A DNA stretch of 15,911 nucleotides from Candidatus Cloacimonadota bacterium (GCA_030592835.1 JAUVIJ010000015.1:1-15911), one strand, 5' to 3'; positions 1 through 8,171 are shown, numbered from the stretch's first letter. The notes: generated from the sequence alone by a model not told the origin. A program made the numbers and translations.

Positions 1-384
1 CCGTAGTCCAACAACTTTAGAACGAAGGCGGATTCTTTGATTCATTTCTTTTGGATCAAGCTAAAAGAAATGAATATTAATACTCTAAGTAAAAAGTTTT
101 CTTGCTATTCTTCAGAATATAAAGAATTCAACGGTTCTGAAATTTTTTCGGGGGATGCAAGTCTGGTATTTAATATAGAGGTAGTGTAAAGATAACTGTG
201 GCTGTAAAGGCAGATAATGTTAATTGACAGAGGCAGTTACAACAGTATTTACTCGTGTCATGAGTATAAAGAAAAAAAACGATGTTCAGATTGCGGTAGT
301 TTGAACAATAAAAATAACATTAGATAAGAAAACAGGTAAATGGTCATTATGACCGGATATTCCATAGATTAACAAATTTAGTAT
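1..384. other. Left-edge region without an intact gene
   Basis: No convincing gene is visible here. Frame 1 is open from 7 to 189 after an in-frame TAG at 4-6, encoding about 60 residues that end in FNIEVV. Frame 3 reads plausibly from 21 to 77 (NEGGFFDSFLLDQAKRNEY) but follows a TAG. A 36-codon frame at 217-327 begins with ATG and contains C-x8-C-x2-C (CHEYKEKKRCSDCGS), which resembles a fragment of a zinc ribbon. These may be relics of a decayed gene, but none is recognisable. A 13-base dyad, GGTCATTATGACC, lies at 342-354, just downstream of the protease gene's stop codon on the minus strand. It is not followed by a T-run, so it is not called as a terminator. Confidence 0.4.
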
Positions 385-1644
385 TTACTTATTTATTACT
401 CCGTCAAATGTAAGTAAGTTCGTATGGCTCAGATCATGTAATGTATGACATCGGGGACAGGCTATTTTATTCCCTTTAAAATCAACCGGTATTTTAAGTT
501 GCAGACCACAAGTACAAGCCAGAAATTTGTAATTCTCTAGCATTTTAAGCATATTCCCAAGATCCCGTGCTGATCTTGTTTTGGATTTTGTTGGAGTAAT
601 TGATTCCCCGGCTTTTCTTAAATCGATTTTTTTTGTATCTGTGATTCCGGATCTTGGAATGAAACTGGTATTACTACCCCTTTTAGCATTAACCCTTGAA
701 AAGGCATCCTGATAGTTTACATAATTGGCGCCCTTACTAATATTTCGCAGAATTCTTACTCGTTCATCAATGGGAGGATGTGTACTGGTTAGATTATTTA
801 AATTCATTCCCTTCTTATTGAGGGGATTTGCTATATAAAGTGCGGCGGTAGCTTTATTTGCCGATGCCAGTCTGATGTCATTATCGGCTATTTTTTCGAG
901 AGCAGAAGCAAGTCCTTCAGGATAACGTGTCAATCTGATAGCTGATGCATCGGATAGATACTCTCTTTTGCGTGAGATCGCGAAATATAACAATCGTGCC
1001 ATCAAAGGTGAGAGAATAGCAAAAACGATAGCAACGATCATTATGATCATCTGTGCCTGTCCACCGGATTTTGATGAGCTTCGGGTTCTGCGTCCACCCG
1101 AAAACCAGAGGCTTCTTAAAAAGACATGGGACAGAAAAACAATACTTCCGAGCATCACTCCGGTGAAAGTCATGAACAGAATATCCCTGTTCATAATATG
1201 GGACATTTCATGAGCGATAACTCCCTGTAGCTCATCTCTATTTAACCTTGCCAGTAATCCTGCTGTGACAACAACAGAACTGTGCTGAGGATCTCTTCCG
1301 GTTGCAAAAGCGTTTGGAGCCGGATCTGGGATGACATAAACTTTCGGCATGGCAGGCAAATTGGCAGCAATTTTCATTTCCTCAACAACATTGAACAATT
1401 GAGGATGAAAGTCCGAACTGACTTGCTTGGCTTTGCTCATTGCAAGTATAATCGAATCCCCTGAATAATAACTTACCAGAGACATAATAGCCCAGATGAT
1501 AAATGCAATAAAAATACCGCCTGCCCAACCATCTCTGCCCAGCCAGTAGGTTCCAATAAAATAACCTAAAAGCAAAAGAGAGATTCCCATCAGAATGAAT
1601 AAGATAAAAGATTTTCTTCTGTTAGATCGGATTAACTCCCACAT
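385..1644 (-). CDS. htpX: HtpX-like M48 membrane metalloprotease with C-terminal zinc ribbon
   Basis: This is a zinc metalloprotease of family M48B, the HtpX group. Family knowledge places it in the cytoplasmic membrane, where it degrades damaged membrane proteins. Two hydrophobic segments (about residues 12-32 and 42-60) precede the catalytic motif HEMSH at 145-149, whose H145, E146 and H149 match HExxH. The third zinc ligand is probably E228 in the motif REYLSDASA. Two more membrane segments lie at about 153-175 and 198-222. STHPP at 287-291 is another family hallmark. At 419 residues it is about 120 longer than a typical HtpX. The extra tail ends in C377-x-C379 and C396-x2-C399, which looks like a zinc ribbon. 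It is the last gene of the TetR, zinc-finger, LemA cluster, 27 bp after lemA. The ribosome-binding site is weak (GGGAT). LemA/HtpX pairing is common, which supports the call. Confidence 0.93.
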   Translation of the reverse strand: MWELIRSNRRKSFILFILMGISLLLLGYFIGTYWLGRDGWAGGIFIAFIIWAIMSLVSYYSGDSIILAMSKAKQVSSDFHPQLFNVVEEMKIAANLPAMPKVYVIPDPAPNAFATGRDPQHSSVVVTAGLLARLNRDELQGVIAHEMSHIMNRDILFMTFTGVMLGSIVFLSHVFLRSLWFSGGRRTRSSSKSGGQAQMIIMIVAIVFAILSPLMARLLYFAISRKREYLSDASAIRLTRYPEGLASALEKIADNDIRLASANKATAALYIANPLNKKGMNLNNLTSTHPPIDERVRILRNISKGANYVNYQDAFSRVNAKRGSNTSFIPRSGITDTKKIDLRKAGESITPTKSKTRSARDLGNMLKMLENYKFLACTCGLQLKIPVDFKGNKIACPRCHTLHDLSHTNLLTFDGVINK

Positions 1645-1671
1645 GATTTTTTATCCCATAAAGCCAAACAG

Positions 1672-2232
1672 TTAATTTGAGAAATCCACTTTCGGTACTT
1701 CTCTGGCTGCCTGATCTTCGAGTTCAAAAAATTCTTCACTCTTGAAAGTGAACATCCCTGCGATTATATTGGATGGGAACATCTGGATCTTATTATTGAA
1801 GAAAAGGACCTGATCATTATAATTCTGTCGGGCAAATGCTATCTTGTTTTCAGTAGAGGTCAATTCTTCCTGAACAGCTAAGAAATTCTGATTAGCTTTT
1901 AGATCAGGATAGTTTTCCACAACCAGGAAAAATTTACTCATGGCACCGCTGAGGTTGCCTTCAGCTTTAGCTTTTTCTCCCACAGATTGAGCGCCCATAG
2001 CTTCACTTCTGGCTTTGGTGATCTGTTCCAGAGTCCCCCTTTCATGTTTCATATATCCTTTGGCAGTTTCAACCAGGTTAGGAATGAGATCGTGTCTTCG
2101 TTTGAGTTGTACATCGATCTGAGCCCAGGCGTTCTTTACCCGATTACGAAGCTGGATCAGGGAATTATAGATCCCAATAAAAGAAAGAACTATTATAGCA
2201 ATTAACACTACGAATAAAATTAATACTATCAT
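1672..2232 (-). CDS. lemA: LemA family membrane protein
   Basis: This is a 186-residue LemA family protein, the usual length. It has one N-terminal hydrophobic helix (about residues 2-24), then the family signature around 30-60: NRVKNAWAQIDVQLKRRHDLIPNLVETAKGY in two adjoining stretches. The rest is helical and ends in the usual acidic segment with FFELEDQAAREVPKVDF. LemA proteins are thought to sit in the membrane with an extended helical bundle outside. Their molecular role is unsettled, but they often stand next to htpX-type proteases, as here. The start has a strong Shine-Dalgarno sequence (GGGAGG, 5 bases before ATG). It lies 15 bp after the zinc-finger gene, which implies co-transcription. 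Confidence 0.95.
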   Translation of the reverse strand: MIVLILFVVLIAIIVLSFIGIYNSLIQLRNRVKNAWAQIDVQLKRRHDLIPNLVETAKGYMKHERGTLEQITKARSEAMGAQSVGEKAKAEGNLSGAMSKFFLVVENYPDLKANQNFLAVQEELTSTENKIAFARQNYNDQVLFFNNKIQMFPSNIIAGMFTFKSEEFFELEDQAAREVPKVDFSN

Positions 2233-2247
2233 CTTACCTCCCTAAAT

Positions 2248-2631
2248 TTATTTATTGAACATGTCCTGCAGTAAATTCACAACTCTTGAGTTCTCGGATT
2301 TTGAACCCATTTTCAGTATGAGTTCCAATTCTCCCTTATCAAACCAGTAGCCATGATCCTGACTACATTTATCCAGTCGTACAGTTCCATCGATACCGGC
2401 AGAGATTTTTTTCATCTTCTTCCTGCATATCGGGCATTTTAGTTTTTTTTCCCGGGAATTTTTATCAGCTTCAATCGAAGCAATAAGCTTATCACTGTTC
2501 TGATCATTCTCCAGTAATAGTTCCAGTTCCCCTTGATCAAGCCAGATCCCTTGACAACTGTAACAGTAATCTATCTCTACTTCATTCAATTCCAGAGTCA
2601 CCATTGGATCTTTACATTTTGGACACTTCAT
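2248..2631 (-). CDS. Two-finger zf-TFIIB domain protein
   Basis: This small 127-residue protein is made of two zf-TFIIB type zinc modules. The first has C3-x2-C6 and C23-x2-C26, followed by the family hallmark GIWLDQGELELLL. The second has C66-x2-C69, then C89 and the parallel hallmark GYWFDKGELELIL. In the second module the fourth ligand is not in CxxC form: the sequence is C89-S-Q-D-H93, so a histidine may replace the last cysteine. No membrane segment or signal peptide is seen, so it is probably cytoplasmic. Its function is unknown; the fold could bind nucleic acid or protein. It starts 10 bp after the TetR stop codon. The GGAG ribosome-binding site sits almost on that stop (TGATGGAG), which suggests translational coupling. 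Confidence 0.88.
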   Translation of the reverse strand: MKCPKCKDPMVTLELNEVEIDYCYSCQGIWLDQGELELLLENDQNSDKLIASIEADKNSREKKLKCPICRKKMKKISAGIDGTVRLDKCSQDHGYWFDKGELELILKMGSKSENSRVVNLLQDMFNK

Positions 2632-2641
2632 TCATTCTCCA

Positions 2642-3265
2642 TCACATCTTCTCTGGTGATATTAATCCATTATAAATTATATCTACAGCCTTGTCTTTGA
2701 TCTCATGAAGAGATCTTTTATTGTTGCCGATTATCCATTCTGTTATAGAAAAATTAAGTGTTCCAAGCATGATCGTTACCAGGATGTCTGTGTCAATTTT
2801 CCTGATCAGACCTTCATCGATGGCATCCTGACAAAGTTTTTTCAAGTACGCTTTATATTCTTTCAAAGGACGGAATGTAGGGAATTTCTCATAGAATTCT
2901 GAACTCTGTGGCATCTCTTTAACAATAAAAAGAGCAGTATTGGGATTGTTGATGAACGTATCGATATGAATACTGAAAAATTGTAACAGCTTTTCCAATT
3001 TGTCATCGATCTGGTCTATCTGATCCTGCAGGTTTTTCAGTTTATCTTCCATTATTTCTGTGAAAGCTGAAAAAAAAAGAACATCCTTGTTTTTGAAATA
3101 CAAGTATAATGTACCTTCGGCTACTTCGGCAAGTTTGGAAATATCATAGATTTTTGTATTATGATAGCCCTGGCTGGCAAAAACTTTTATGGCAGCATCG
3201 ATTATCGCCTGCCGCTTCTTTCTTTTTTTTTCCTGTATAGAAAATCCCAATTTTATTTTATCCAT
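2642..3265 (-). CDS. TetR/AcrR family transcriptional regulator
   Basis: This 207-residue protein has the usual TetR length. The N-terminal DNA-binding domain spans about residues 17-63. It has the helix-turn-helix pattern AAIKVFASQGYHNTKI, then DISKLAEVAEGTLYLYFKNK, the classic helix 3 and helix 4 core. The C-terminal ligand domain (about 70-200) is helical and diverged. The helix-turn-helix resembles the FadR/YsiA-like group that senses acyl-CoA, but that link rests on the conserved half only and is weak. It is the first gene of the zinc-finger, lemA, htpX cluster, so it probably represses this operon including itself. The start has GAGG 7 bases upstream. A basic leader (KKRKKR) lies before the domain. 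Confidence 0.92.
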   Translation of the reverse strand: MDKIKLGFSIQEKKRKKRQAIIDAAIKVFASQGYHNTKIYDISKLAEVAEGTLYLYFKNKDVLFFSAFTEIMEDKLKNLQDQIDQIDDKLEKLLQFFSIHIDTFINNPNTALFIVKEMPQSSEFYEKFPTFRPLKEYKAYLKKLCQDAIDEGLIRKIDTDILVTIMLGTLNFSITEWIIGNNKRSLHEIKDKAVDIIYNGLISPEKM

Positions 3266-3294
3266 ACGTAAACCTCAGAAAAGGTCAAAAATAA

Positions 3295-3338
3295 AAATAG
3301 GATACTCTGTCAACATATTCATACAAAGTATCCTATTT
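3295..3338 (-). terminator. Hairpin between the pullulanase/TPR genes and the TetR operon
   Basis: The arms AAATAGGATAC (3295-3305) and GTATCCTATTT (3328-3338) pair perfectly over 11 bp around a 22-base loop. On the minus strand it lies 20 bases after the TPR gene's stop codon and runs into TTTTATTTTT, which fits a rho-independent terminator. The same stretch lies directly upstream of the tetR start. The minus-strand loop holds a TTGACA box running into the distal arm, so it could also carry the tetR promoter and an operator. No good -10 box at 17 bp spacing is seen. Confidence 0.6.
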
Positions 3339-3358
3339 CCTTCAGTAGTAAATTATTA

Positions 3359-3946
3359 TTAAACAATCCCTCTCAACTCTTCGATTTTTGCTGCAAGAGC
3401 TGCTCTTCCTTCCGGTGTGGATATATCAGCAGTAAAATCCGGATCAAGAATCTGTACTTCTATCAGGCTGTTGGCAAAGTCTGCCAGTCCATAATGACAG
3501 ATTGCTCTTAACAGGATAAGATCGCTGTAGGACAAGTTCTGATCATGCTCAAAACTCCAATCAGAATCTACCAGACCGGTTACCAATAGGCAATTCTGAT
3601 ACATAGCCGACGCCTCGTAAGAAAACCCTTGTCCGGCATAGATATCATTAATCAGATCCTGATCCGGATTTTCTATTAGAGCATTGGTGAAATTCTGCAG
3701 TGCCGAATCTAGAAATCCCTGATTAGCCAGACACCAGCCCATTCCACAATAAGCTTCTGCCAAAGATGCTTCTCTGTCCACAAGTTCCAGAAATAATTCA
3801 AGAGCTTCTTCAAAATCACCATTTTCAAAATTTTCCCAACCATCATTCAATATTTCATCATCACTTGCTTTCGGACTGCTGCTCTCACTACAGACAGATC
3901 CAAGTAATATTATTATAACAGAAAGGATAATTGCAATATTTCTCAT
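3359..3946 (-). CDS. Small TPR-containing envelope protein
   Basis: This 195-residue protein has an N-terminal signal sequence (MRNIAIILSVIIILLGSVCS). A cysteine at residue 19 follows the hydrophobic core, but the preceding residues (GSV) are a poor lipobox, so lipid anchoring is uncertain. A low-complexity Ser/Asp linker follows. Two TPR-like helical pairs are visible at about 33-66 and 67-100, with the pattern GWENFENGDFEEALELF then GMGWCLANQGFLDSALQNF. The rest is helical and acidic. It probably acts as a protein-binding scaffold outside the cytoplasmic membrane. It starts 10 bp after the pullulanase stop codon, so it is very likely translated from the same mRNA and may assist the pullulanase or its export. 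No specific function can be assigned. Confidence 0.8.
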   Translation of the reverse strand: MRNIAIILSVIIILLGSVCSESSSPKASDDEILNDGWENFENGDFEEALELFLELVDREASLAEAYCGMGWCLANQGFLDSALQNFTNALIENPDQDLINDIYAGQGFSYEASAMYQNCLLVTGLVDSDWSFEHDQNLSYSDLILLRAICHYGLADFANSLIEVQILDPDFTADISTPEGRAALAAKIEELRGIV

Positions 3947-3952
3947 TTTTGT

Positions 3953-3959
3953 CCTCCTA
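3953..3959 (-). promoter_or_regulatory. Ribosome-binding site overlapping the pullulanase stop codon
   Basis: On the minus strand the sequence TAGGAGGACAAAAATG contains the pullulanase stop TAG (3957-3959). It overlaps the strong GGAGG (3953-3957) of the TPR gene by one base, with the TPR ATG 6 bases further on. This arrangement supports translational coupling and fixes the TPR start. Confidence 0.75.
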
Positions 3960-6900
3960 CTTCAAAAGCAGCATTTTTCTGGAGTAAGATCTATTCCCGA
4001 TTTTCAGGTTATAAAGATAAACACCTGAACCAACCTTATCTCCATTATTATCGAACCCTTTCCAGATATAGGTATGTGTCCCACTCATAAGCTCTGTATC
4101 TATCAGGTTCTTTACAAGCTGACCTTTGATATTGTAGATCTTTAAAGTAATATTATTATTTTGATCCGAATCAGAGATTTCAAACTCGATCCTGGTTTCT
4201 GGATTAAAAGGATTGGGATAATTTCCGATCAATTTGGTTATTTCGACTACTTCAGTTCTTTCACCAAGGCGGAAAATGCCGAGGTTTTCAATCTGAGCCA
4301 CAATGTAACCGTCTTCGTAATATGAATTTATTGCAATCCATTCTGTTCCGATCTTACGGTAGATCGAACGCTCAGAGGAATTGGAAACAAAGGCAAGATT
4401 TGCAGTGTTATTCAAGGACATTTCTTCGGTTCCGATTTCGTATTCACCATATTCGAGAGTTGGATTCATGCTTTTATCAAAGATAACAAAATACTTGGTG
4501 AATTCAAAAGAGCCAGGAGAAAAATTTACTATGACCTGTCCGTCTGTGGATTCACCTCGACCACCATCGGGTCCGAAAGACCCTATGTTAAAACCCCTTA
4601 CCAGCGTGTAATTATCAACAGAAAGCATTAATTCATGCAATCCGGTATCGGTCATGACATAATTGTGGATCCAGGTATTGTCTGTAAGTTCTTCGAGTTC
4701 CAGAACCTGATTATTCATTAAAAGCTGGATATTCTCAAATTCCTCCAGGTTAACATTTACTGTAAGGTTCAGGTAATTATTCAAAGCCGGATTCTGAAAA
4801 ACGTTCAGATAAAGATAATATTCTTCTGATTCCTTATAAAGTACTTTGGCACTGTAGGGAGAAACCATGAACGAACTCTGGTATTCATTACCCGAAAAAG
4901 TACTGATCCCGGTAGTGATTTCCTGGTTACCAGCTTCATCATCATCAACGACGACAACCCAGTTACCCGGAGGAAGTATGGGATATTGATTCTCCTCATT
5001 AGGATTAAAGGAAACGATTATCTCACCCCAATCATCTTCCAGAGAAAGATCATCCAGCATGAAGGTGATAGTATTGTTAGGATTGTTTTCCCAAAGATGA
5101 AGATGTTCATTGATCTCTTCTGCAGTTCGAAGTCGAAACTCGGGATGAGTTTTTCTTAACGCTATCAGACCCTTATAGTACTCATATGTATCAAGATTCT
5201 CCACTTTTCGTGCCCAATCCAGTTTATTGACTTCATCATTGGCATTATAACTGTTTCGAATTTCTTCTTCAGTTGCACCGGGAGCTCTTTTTGTTCTCAG
5301 GAATTCGGAACCGGCATGCATGAAAGCAATACCCTGTGCTGTCATGATTATTGCGATACCAAACCTGTCCATCTGTTCCATAGTTTCAGGATTTAGTTCA
5401 GGTACGGTTCTTTCGATCTTATCCCACCATGTATAATTATCATGGGCTGATAAATAATTCAGGGTTTCCGAAGGTCCGTCAGTGAAATCCGTAATTGATC
5501 CCAGAACACCTTTTTCTATGTTCCACCAGTGTGTATTATTACCGAGAGCATAGCCCTTGTTCAATCCGTCTGTATCACCTCGGATAGCATTTCTGATATT
5601 ATCATTGAAACAGCCGAAATCTTTACTTCTCTGATCACCCTTTCCTGTCAGTATTGGTGCTCCGTAACCGCCCCAGGGTTCACCATAGACCAGGATGTCC
5701 GGTTTTATCAATTGCAATTCATCAACGATTTCTTCCATCAGATCTGTCTCTATCAATCCCATCAAATCGAATCGGAATCCGTCTATATGAAGTTCTTCCA
5801 CCCAGTATTTTACGGACTGAATGATAAAATTTCTGACCATGGGTTTGGAAGTATCGATTGTATTTCCGGTACCGGTATAATTCAAATATTCACCATTTTC
5901 ATCTAACCAGTAATAATATTTAGGAACAACCTGATCGAAGAAAGATCCGTCTCCATTGTAATAAGTATGGTTGTAAACTACGTCCATGATGACTTTGATA
6001 CCGGCATCATGGAATCCTTTGATCATACTTTTAAGTTCGAGAATTCTGGTTATATCTTCCGGGTTTGTGGAATAGCTTCCTTCGGGTACATTGTATGCCA
6101 TTGGATCATAACCCCAGTTTCTGGATTCGGGATTGGTCTCATCTACACTACCAAAATCGTAAAATGGTAAGATCTGTACACAGTTAACACCAAGATCCAG
6201 AATATGATCGAAACCAGTTGAAACACCTTGGTATTCCGTTCCGGACTCTACCATTCCCAGATATTTTCCCCGATTGATCTCTGATCCATTCCAGGTTTCA
6301 TTTATCGACAGATCTCGAATATGAACTTCATAGATGATGGCATCGACAGGATGTTCGATTATGGGAGCAACATCCTCATCCCAGTCAACAGGATTTGTAT
6401 CTTCGGGATCGAAAATCAAACTGCGAAAACTGTTCGTGGAAATTCCCCGGGAATAAGGATCCTGTGAGGAATGGGTTTGGCCCATCATGGTCAGTTCATA
6501 TAAGTAATATTTATTCTTGAGATCTCCGGGTATAGTGCATTCCAGTACACCATCGTCGATCCTGGTCATAGGATATGATTCGGGTTCTTCCTCCGGATTA
6601 CTGGCTGTTTCGTAGATAAGAACATTTGCCGATGATGCGGTTGGACTCCAGAGTTTAAAGACAGTTTCGATTGATGAATAGGTAAATCCCAGATCATCTC
6701 CATCATACACATATTCATCGATAGGAAACTGATGCAAAACTGTTGTAGAATCATCTAGAACAGTATCATAGACTTCATAAAGAATAGTTATATCTATCGG
6801 ATTTTCCAGAACAAGATCGATCTTGTTCTCCATAGCATTGATATCACTAATTTCTTCTAAATTGCCATCTTTATATACCTGGAATCTGGTCTCATAGTCC

Positions 6901-7364
6901 TCTATGATCCCGGTCATGGTAAGGTGGATCGTTTCAATTCCATCGCCAATAGCAGACATTACCCTGATCTCTGTAGAGGGTTCTTCATAATATATTTCAG
7001 CAATGCCCTGTAAGAGCCAGATCTCAGTTGTTATATCATAATCACTGAAAGACCGGTCAAGCCCGGGAGGATCTTTTTCATCTCCCTTATGAACGATGAA
7101 ACCGAGGGGAAGATCTTCATAAAGAATAGGAATATCGACCAGTACTCCGTAGGAATCTTCATTGGAAAAAGGAAGGGGGTTGGACCAGTCATAAGTTTCC
7201 CCATTAATTATAAATGTTCCACCGGATTCTTCAACTGCATTCCAGAGATGTAATCCCCAACCCTCATAATCCGCGTTATATCTGTGATAATGAATTGTCA
7301 GGGTGACTTCTGCACTCAAAGTAATAAAAAAAAGTAAAAGTAGAAGTGAAAGTATGTTTCTCAT
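3957..7364 (-). CDS. pulA: Secreted type I pullulanase (GH13) with T9SS sorting tail
   Basis: This 1135-residue enzyme hydrolyses alpha-1,6 branch links in pullulan, starch or glycogen. Residues 1-18 are a signal peptide. A CBM41-type domain covers about 19-130 (HYHRYNADYEGWGLHLWN, then FIVHKGDEKDPPGLDRSFS), which binds alpha-glucan. A CBM48-like domain lies at about 220-320. The GH13 barrel follows, with RNWGYDP at 415-421 (the type I pullulanase signature), DVVYNH at 461-466, nucleophile D533 in GFRFD, acid/base E562 in VYGEPW and D642 in SAHDN. All catalytic residues are intact. A beta-rich region at about 850-1035 precedes the FlgD-like C-terminal sorting domain (1045-1135; NYPNPFNPETR near the start, GSGVYLYNLKIG near the end). 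This tail predicts export by the type IX system and surface attachment or release. The ribosome-binding site GAGG lies 5 bases before ATG. Confidence 0.95.
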   Translation of the reverse strand: MRNILSLLLLLFFITLSAEVTLTIHYHRYNADYEGWGLHLWNAVEESGGTFIINGETYDWSNPLPFSNEDSYGVLVDIPILYEDLPLGFIVHKGDEKDPPGLDRSFSDYDITTEIWLLQGIAEIYYEEPSTEIRVMSAIGDGIETIHLTMTGIIEDYETRFQVYKDGNLEEISDINAMENKIDLVLENPIDITILYEVYDTVLDDSTTVLHQFPIDEYVYDGDDLGFTYSSIETVFKLWSPTASSANVLIYETASNPEEEPESYPMTRIDDGVLECTIPGDLKNKYYLYELTMMGQTHSSQDPYSRGISTNSFRSLIFDPEDTNPVDWDEDVAPIIEHPVDAIIYEVHIRDLSINETWNGSEINRGKYLGMVESGTEYQGVSTGFDHILDLGVNCVQILPFYDFGSVDETNPESRNWGYDPMAYNVPEGSYSTNPEDITRILELKSMIKGFHDAGIKVIMDVVYNHTYYNGDGSFFDQVVPKYYYWLDENGEYLNYTGTGNTIDTSKPMVRNFIIQSVKYWVEELHIDGFRFDLMGLIETDLMEEIVDELQLIKPDILVYGEPWGGYGAPILTGKGDQRSKDFGCFNDNIRNAIRGDTDGLNKGYALGNNTHWWNIEKGVLGSITDFTDGPSETLNYLSAHDNYTWWDKIERTVPELNPETMEQMDRFGIAIIMTAQGIAFMHAGSEFLRTKRAPGATEEEIRNSYNANDEVNKLDWARKVENLDTYEYYKGLIALRKTHPEFRLRTAEEINEHLHLWENNPNNTITFMLDDLSLEDDWGEIIVSFNPNEENQYPILPPGNWVVVVDDDEAGNQEITTGISTFSGNEYQSSFMVSPYSAKVLYKESEEYYLYLNVFQNPALNNYLNLTVNVNLEEFENIQLLMNNQVLELEELTDNTWIHNYVMTDTGLHELMLSVDNYTLVRGFNIGSFGPDGGRGESTDGQVIVNFSPGSFEFTKYFVIFDKSMNPTLEYGEYEIGTEEMSLNNTANLAFVSNSSERSIYRKIGTEWIAINSYYEDGYIVAQIENLGIFRLGERTEVVEITKLIGNYPNPFNPETRIEFEISDSDQNNNITLKIYNIKGQLVKNLIDTELMSGTHTYIWKGFDNNGDKVGSGVYLYNLKIGNRSYSRKMLLLK

Positions 7365-7398
7365 AATTTCCTCTTTAAGAACAGTTATTCTTTATTAA

Positions 7399-7428
7399 GA
7401 TAAAGCCTGCTATAAGGCAGGCTTTATC
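7399..7428 (-). terminator. 12-bp hairpin between the starch-binding lipoprotein and pullulanase
   Basis: GATAAAGCCTGC (7399-7410) and GCAGGCTTTATC (7417-7428) pair perfectly over 12 bp with a 6-base loop. On the minus strand it lies 40 bases after the lipoprotein stop codon and 34 bases before the pullulanase start. The trailing sequence TTAATAAAG is a poor U-tract. It may therefore be a leaky terminator or an mRNA-stabilising hairpin that lowers pullulanase relative to the lipoprotein. The rest of the gap shows no clear promoter. Confidence 0.6.
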
Positions 7429-7468
7429 AATTAATATCTCTATTTACTTATTATGATCGTATCGATCT

Positions 7469-7915
7469 TTATGGCTGTACTCCGAAAACTACGGGATCAA
7501 GAACTAGATCTTCTTCTAAAACATCAACAGTTCTATTGGGATCCCCTGCCCATTCCTCACCAGCCCAGCTATTACCATTGGTGTACTTGAAATAATATGT
7601 ATAATTGATAGCCAGTTGTATTGTTATCTCATAGGTCATGTCTTCATCAGCATCTGAAAGCATCATCGAGTCTGAACCCGGATCCCATGCGGGATAGGGA
7701 TCTCCATTTGGATCGTCTCCGAAATCACCGGCAATGTGAACTCCGGTAGGATCAATTGTTTCAGCAGACATGTCTACCTGGAAAGTCACACTGACAAAAT
7801 CAGGTGGTTCTTCTTCGGTTTCGGTTGTGCTGCCCATATCACAGGTTGTACAAGACATAACACTGAAAGCAGTAAATGCTGCCAGTATACCAAATAATAA
7901 AAGCTTTTTGAACAT
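7469..7915 (-). CDS. Lipoprotein with starch-binding-like beta domain
   Basis: This 148-residue protein is probably a lipoprotein. The N-terminal signal ends in the lipobox V19-M-S-C22, giving a lipidated C22. An acidic Thr/Glu linker (27-38) follows. A single beta domain covers about 40-147, with VTFQVDMSAE, GVHIAGDFGDD, YPAWDPGSD, MTYEITIQLAINYTYYFKYTNG and GDPNRTVDV. This pattern is typical of CBM20/CBM48-like immunoglobulin-fold domains of FCB bacteria (core: VDMS, GVHVAGDF, WDP, YEYKFxNG, NRTV). Aromatic residues that could stack on sugars are present. It stands directly upstream of the pullulanase, so a role in holding alpha-glucan at the cell surface is likely but inferred. The start is fixed by a strong Shine-Dalgarno sequence (AAGGAGG, 5 bases before ATG). 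Confidence 0.85.
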   Translation of the reverse strand: MFKKLLLFGILAAFTAFSVMSCTTCDMGSTTETEEEPPDFVSVTFQVDMSAETIDPTGVHIAGDFGDDPNGDPYPAWDPGSDSMMLSDADEDMTYEITIQLAINYTYYFKYTNGNSWAGEEWAGDPNRTVDVLEEDLVLDPVVFGVQP

Positions 7916-8138
7916 ATAGTCCTCCTTGTGATTTAATTATTTTTTTTATAAATATAATTGAAACTAAATCTTTATATGATTTTCAGAATGTCAAGTTTTT
8001 ATAAAAACACAGTAGTTCCAATACATTCGATTAAAAATAAATATCTGTCACTTTTTTTTGACATTGAAGCAATGATGTTTAATAATAAGATGACAATAAC
8101 TTCATTAATTTATACTCGTTTAGTCCTCATTAATATCA

Positions 8139-8171
8139 TTTTGACAAAAATAAGTGGACAGATTGTCAAAA
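8139..8171. repeat. Inverted repeat TTTTGACA / TGTCAAAA
   Basis: TTTTGACA (8139-8146) and TGTCAAAA (8164-8171) are perfect 8-bp inverted repeats separated by 17 bp. They lie 133-165 bp before the beta-helix start. Each arm contains a TTGACA sequence, and the two face each other. It could be an operator bound by a dimer or a pair of opposed -35 boxes. No T-run follows, so a terminator is unlikely. Confidence 0.45.

Noticed and set aside
5529..5906. 125-codon frame antisense to the pullulanase
   Set aside because: It lies opposite the conserved GH13 catalytic region and has no family resemblance; it is a shadow of a real gene.
7399..7428. tRNA or riboswitch in the lipoprotein-pullulanase gap
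   Set aside because: Only one simple hairpin is present, with no cloverleaf or conserved riboswitch core.
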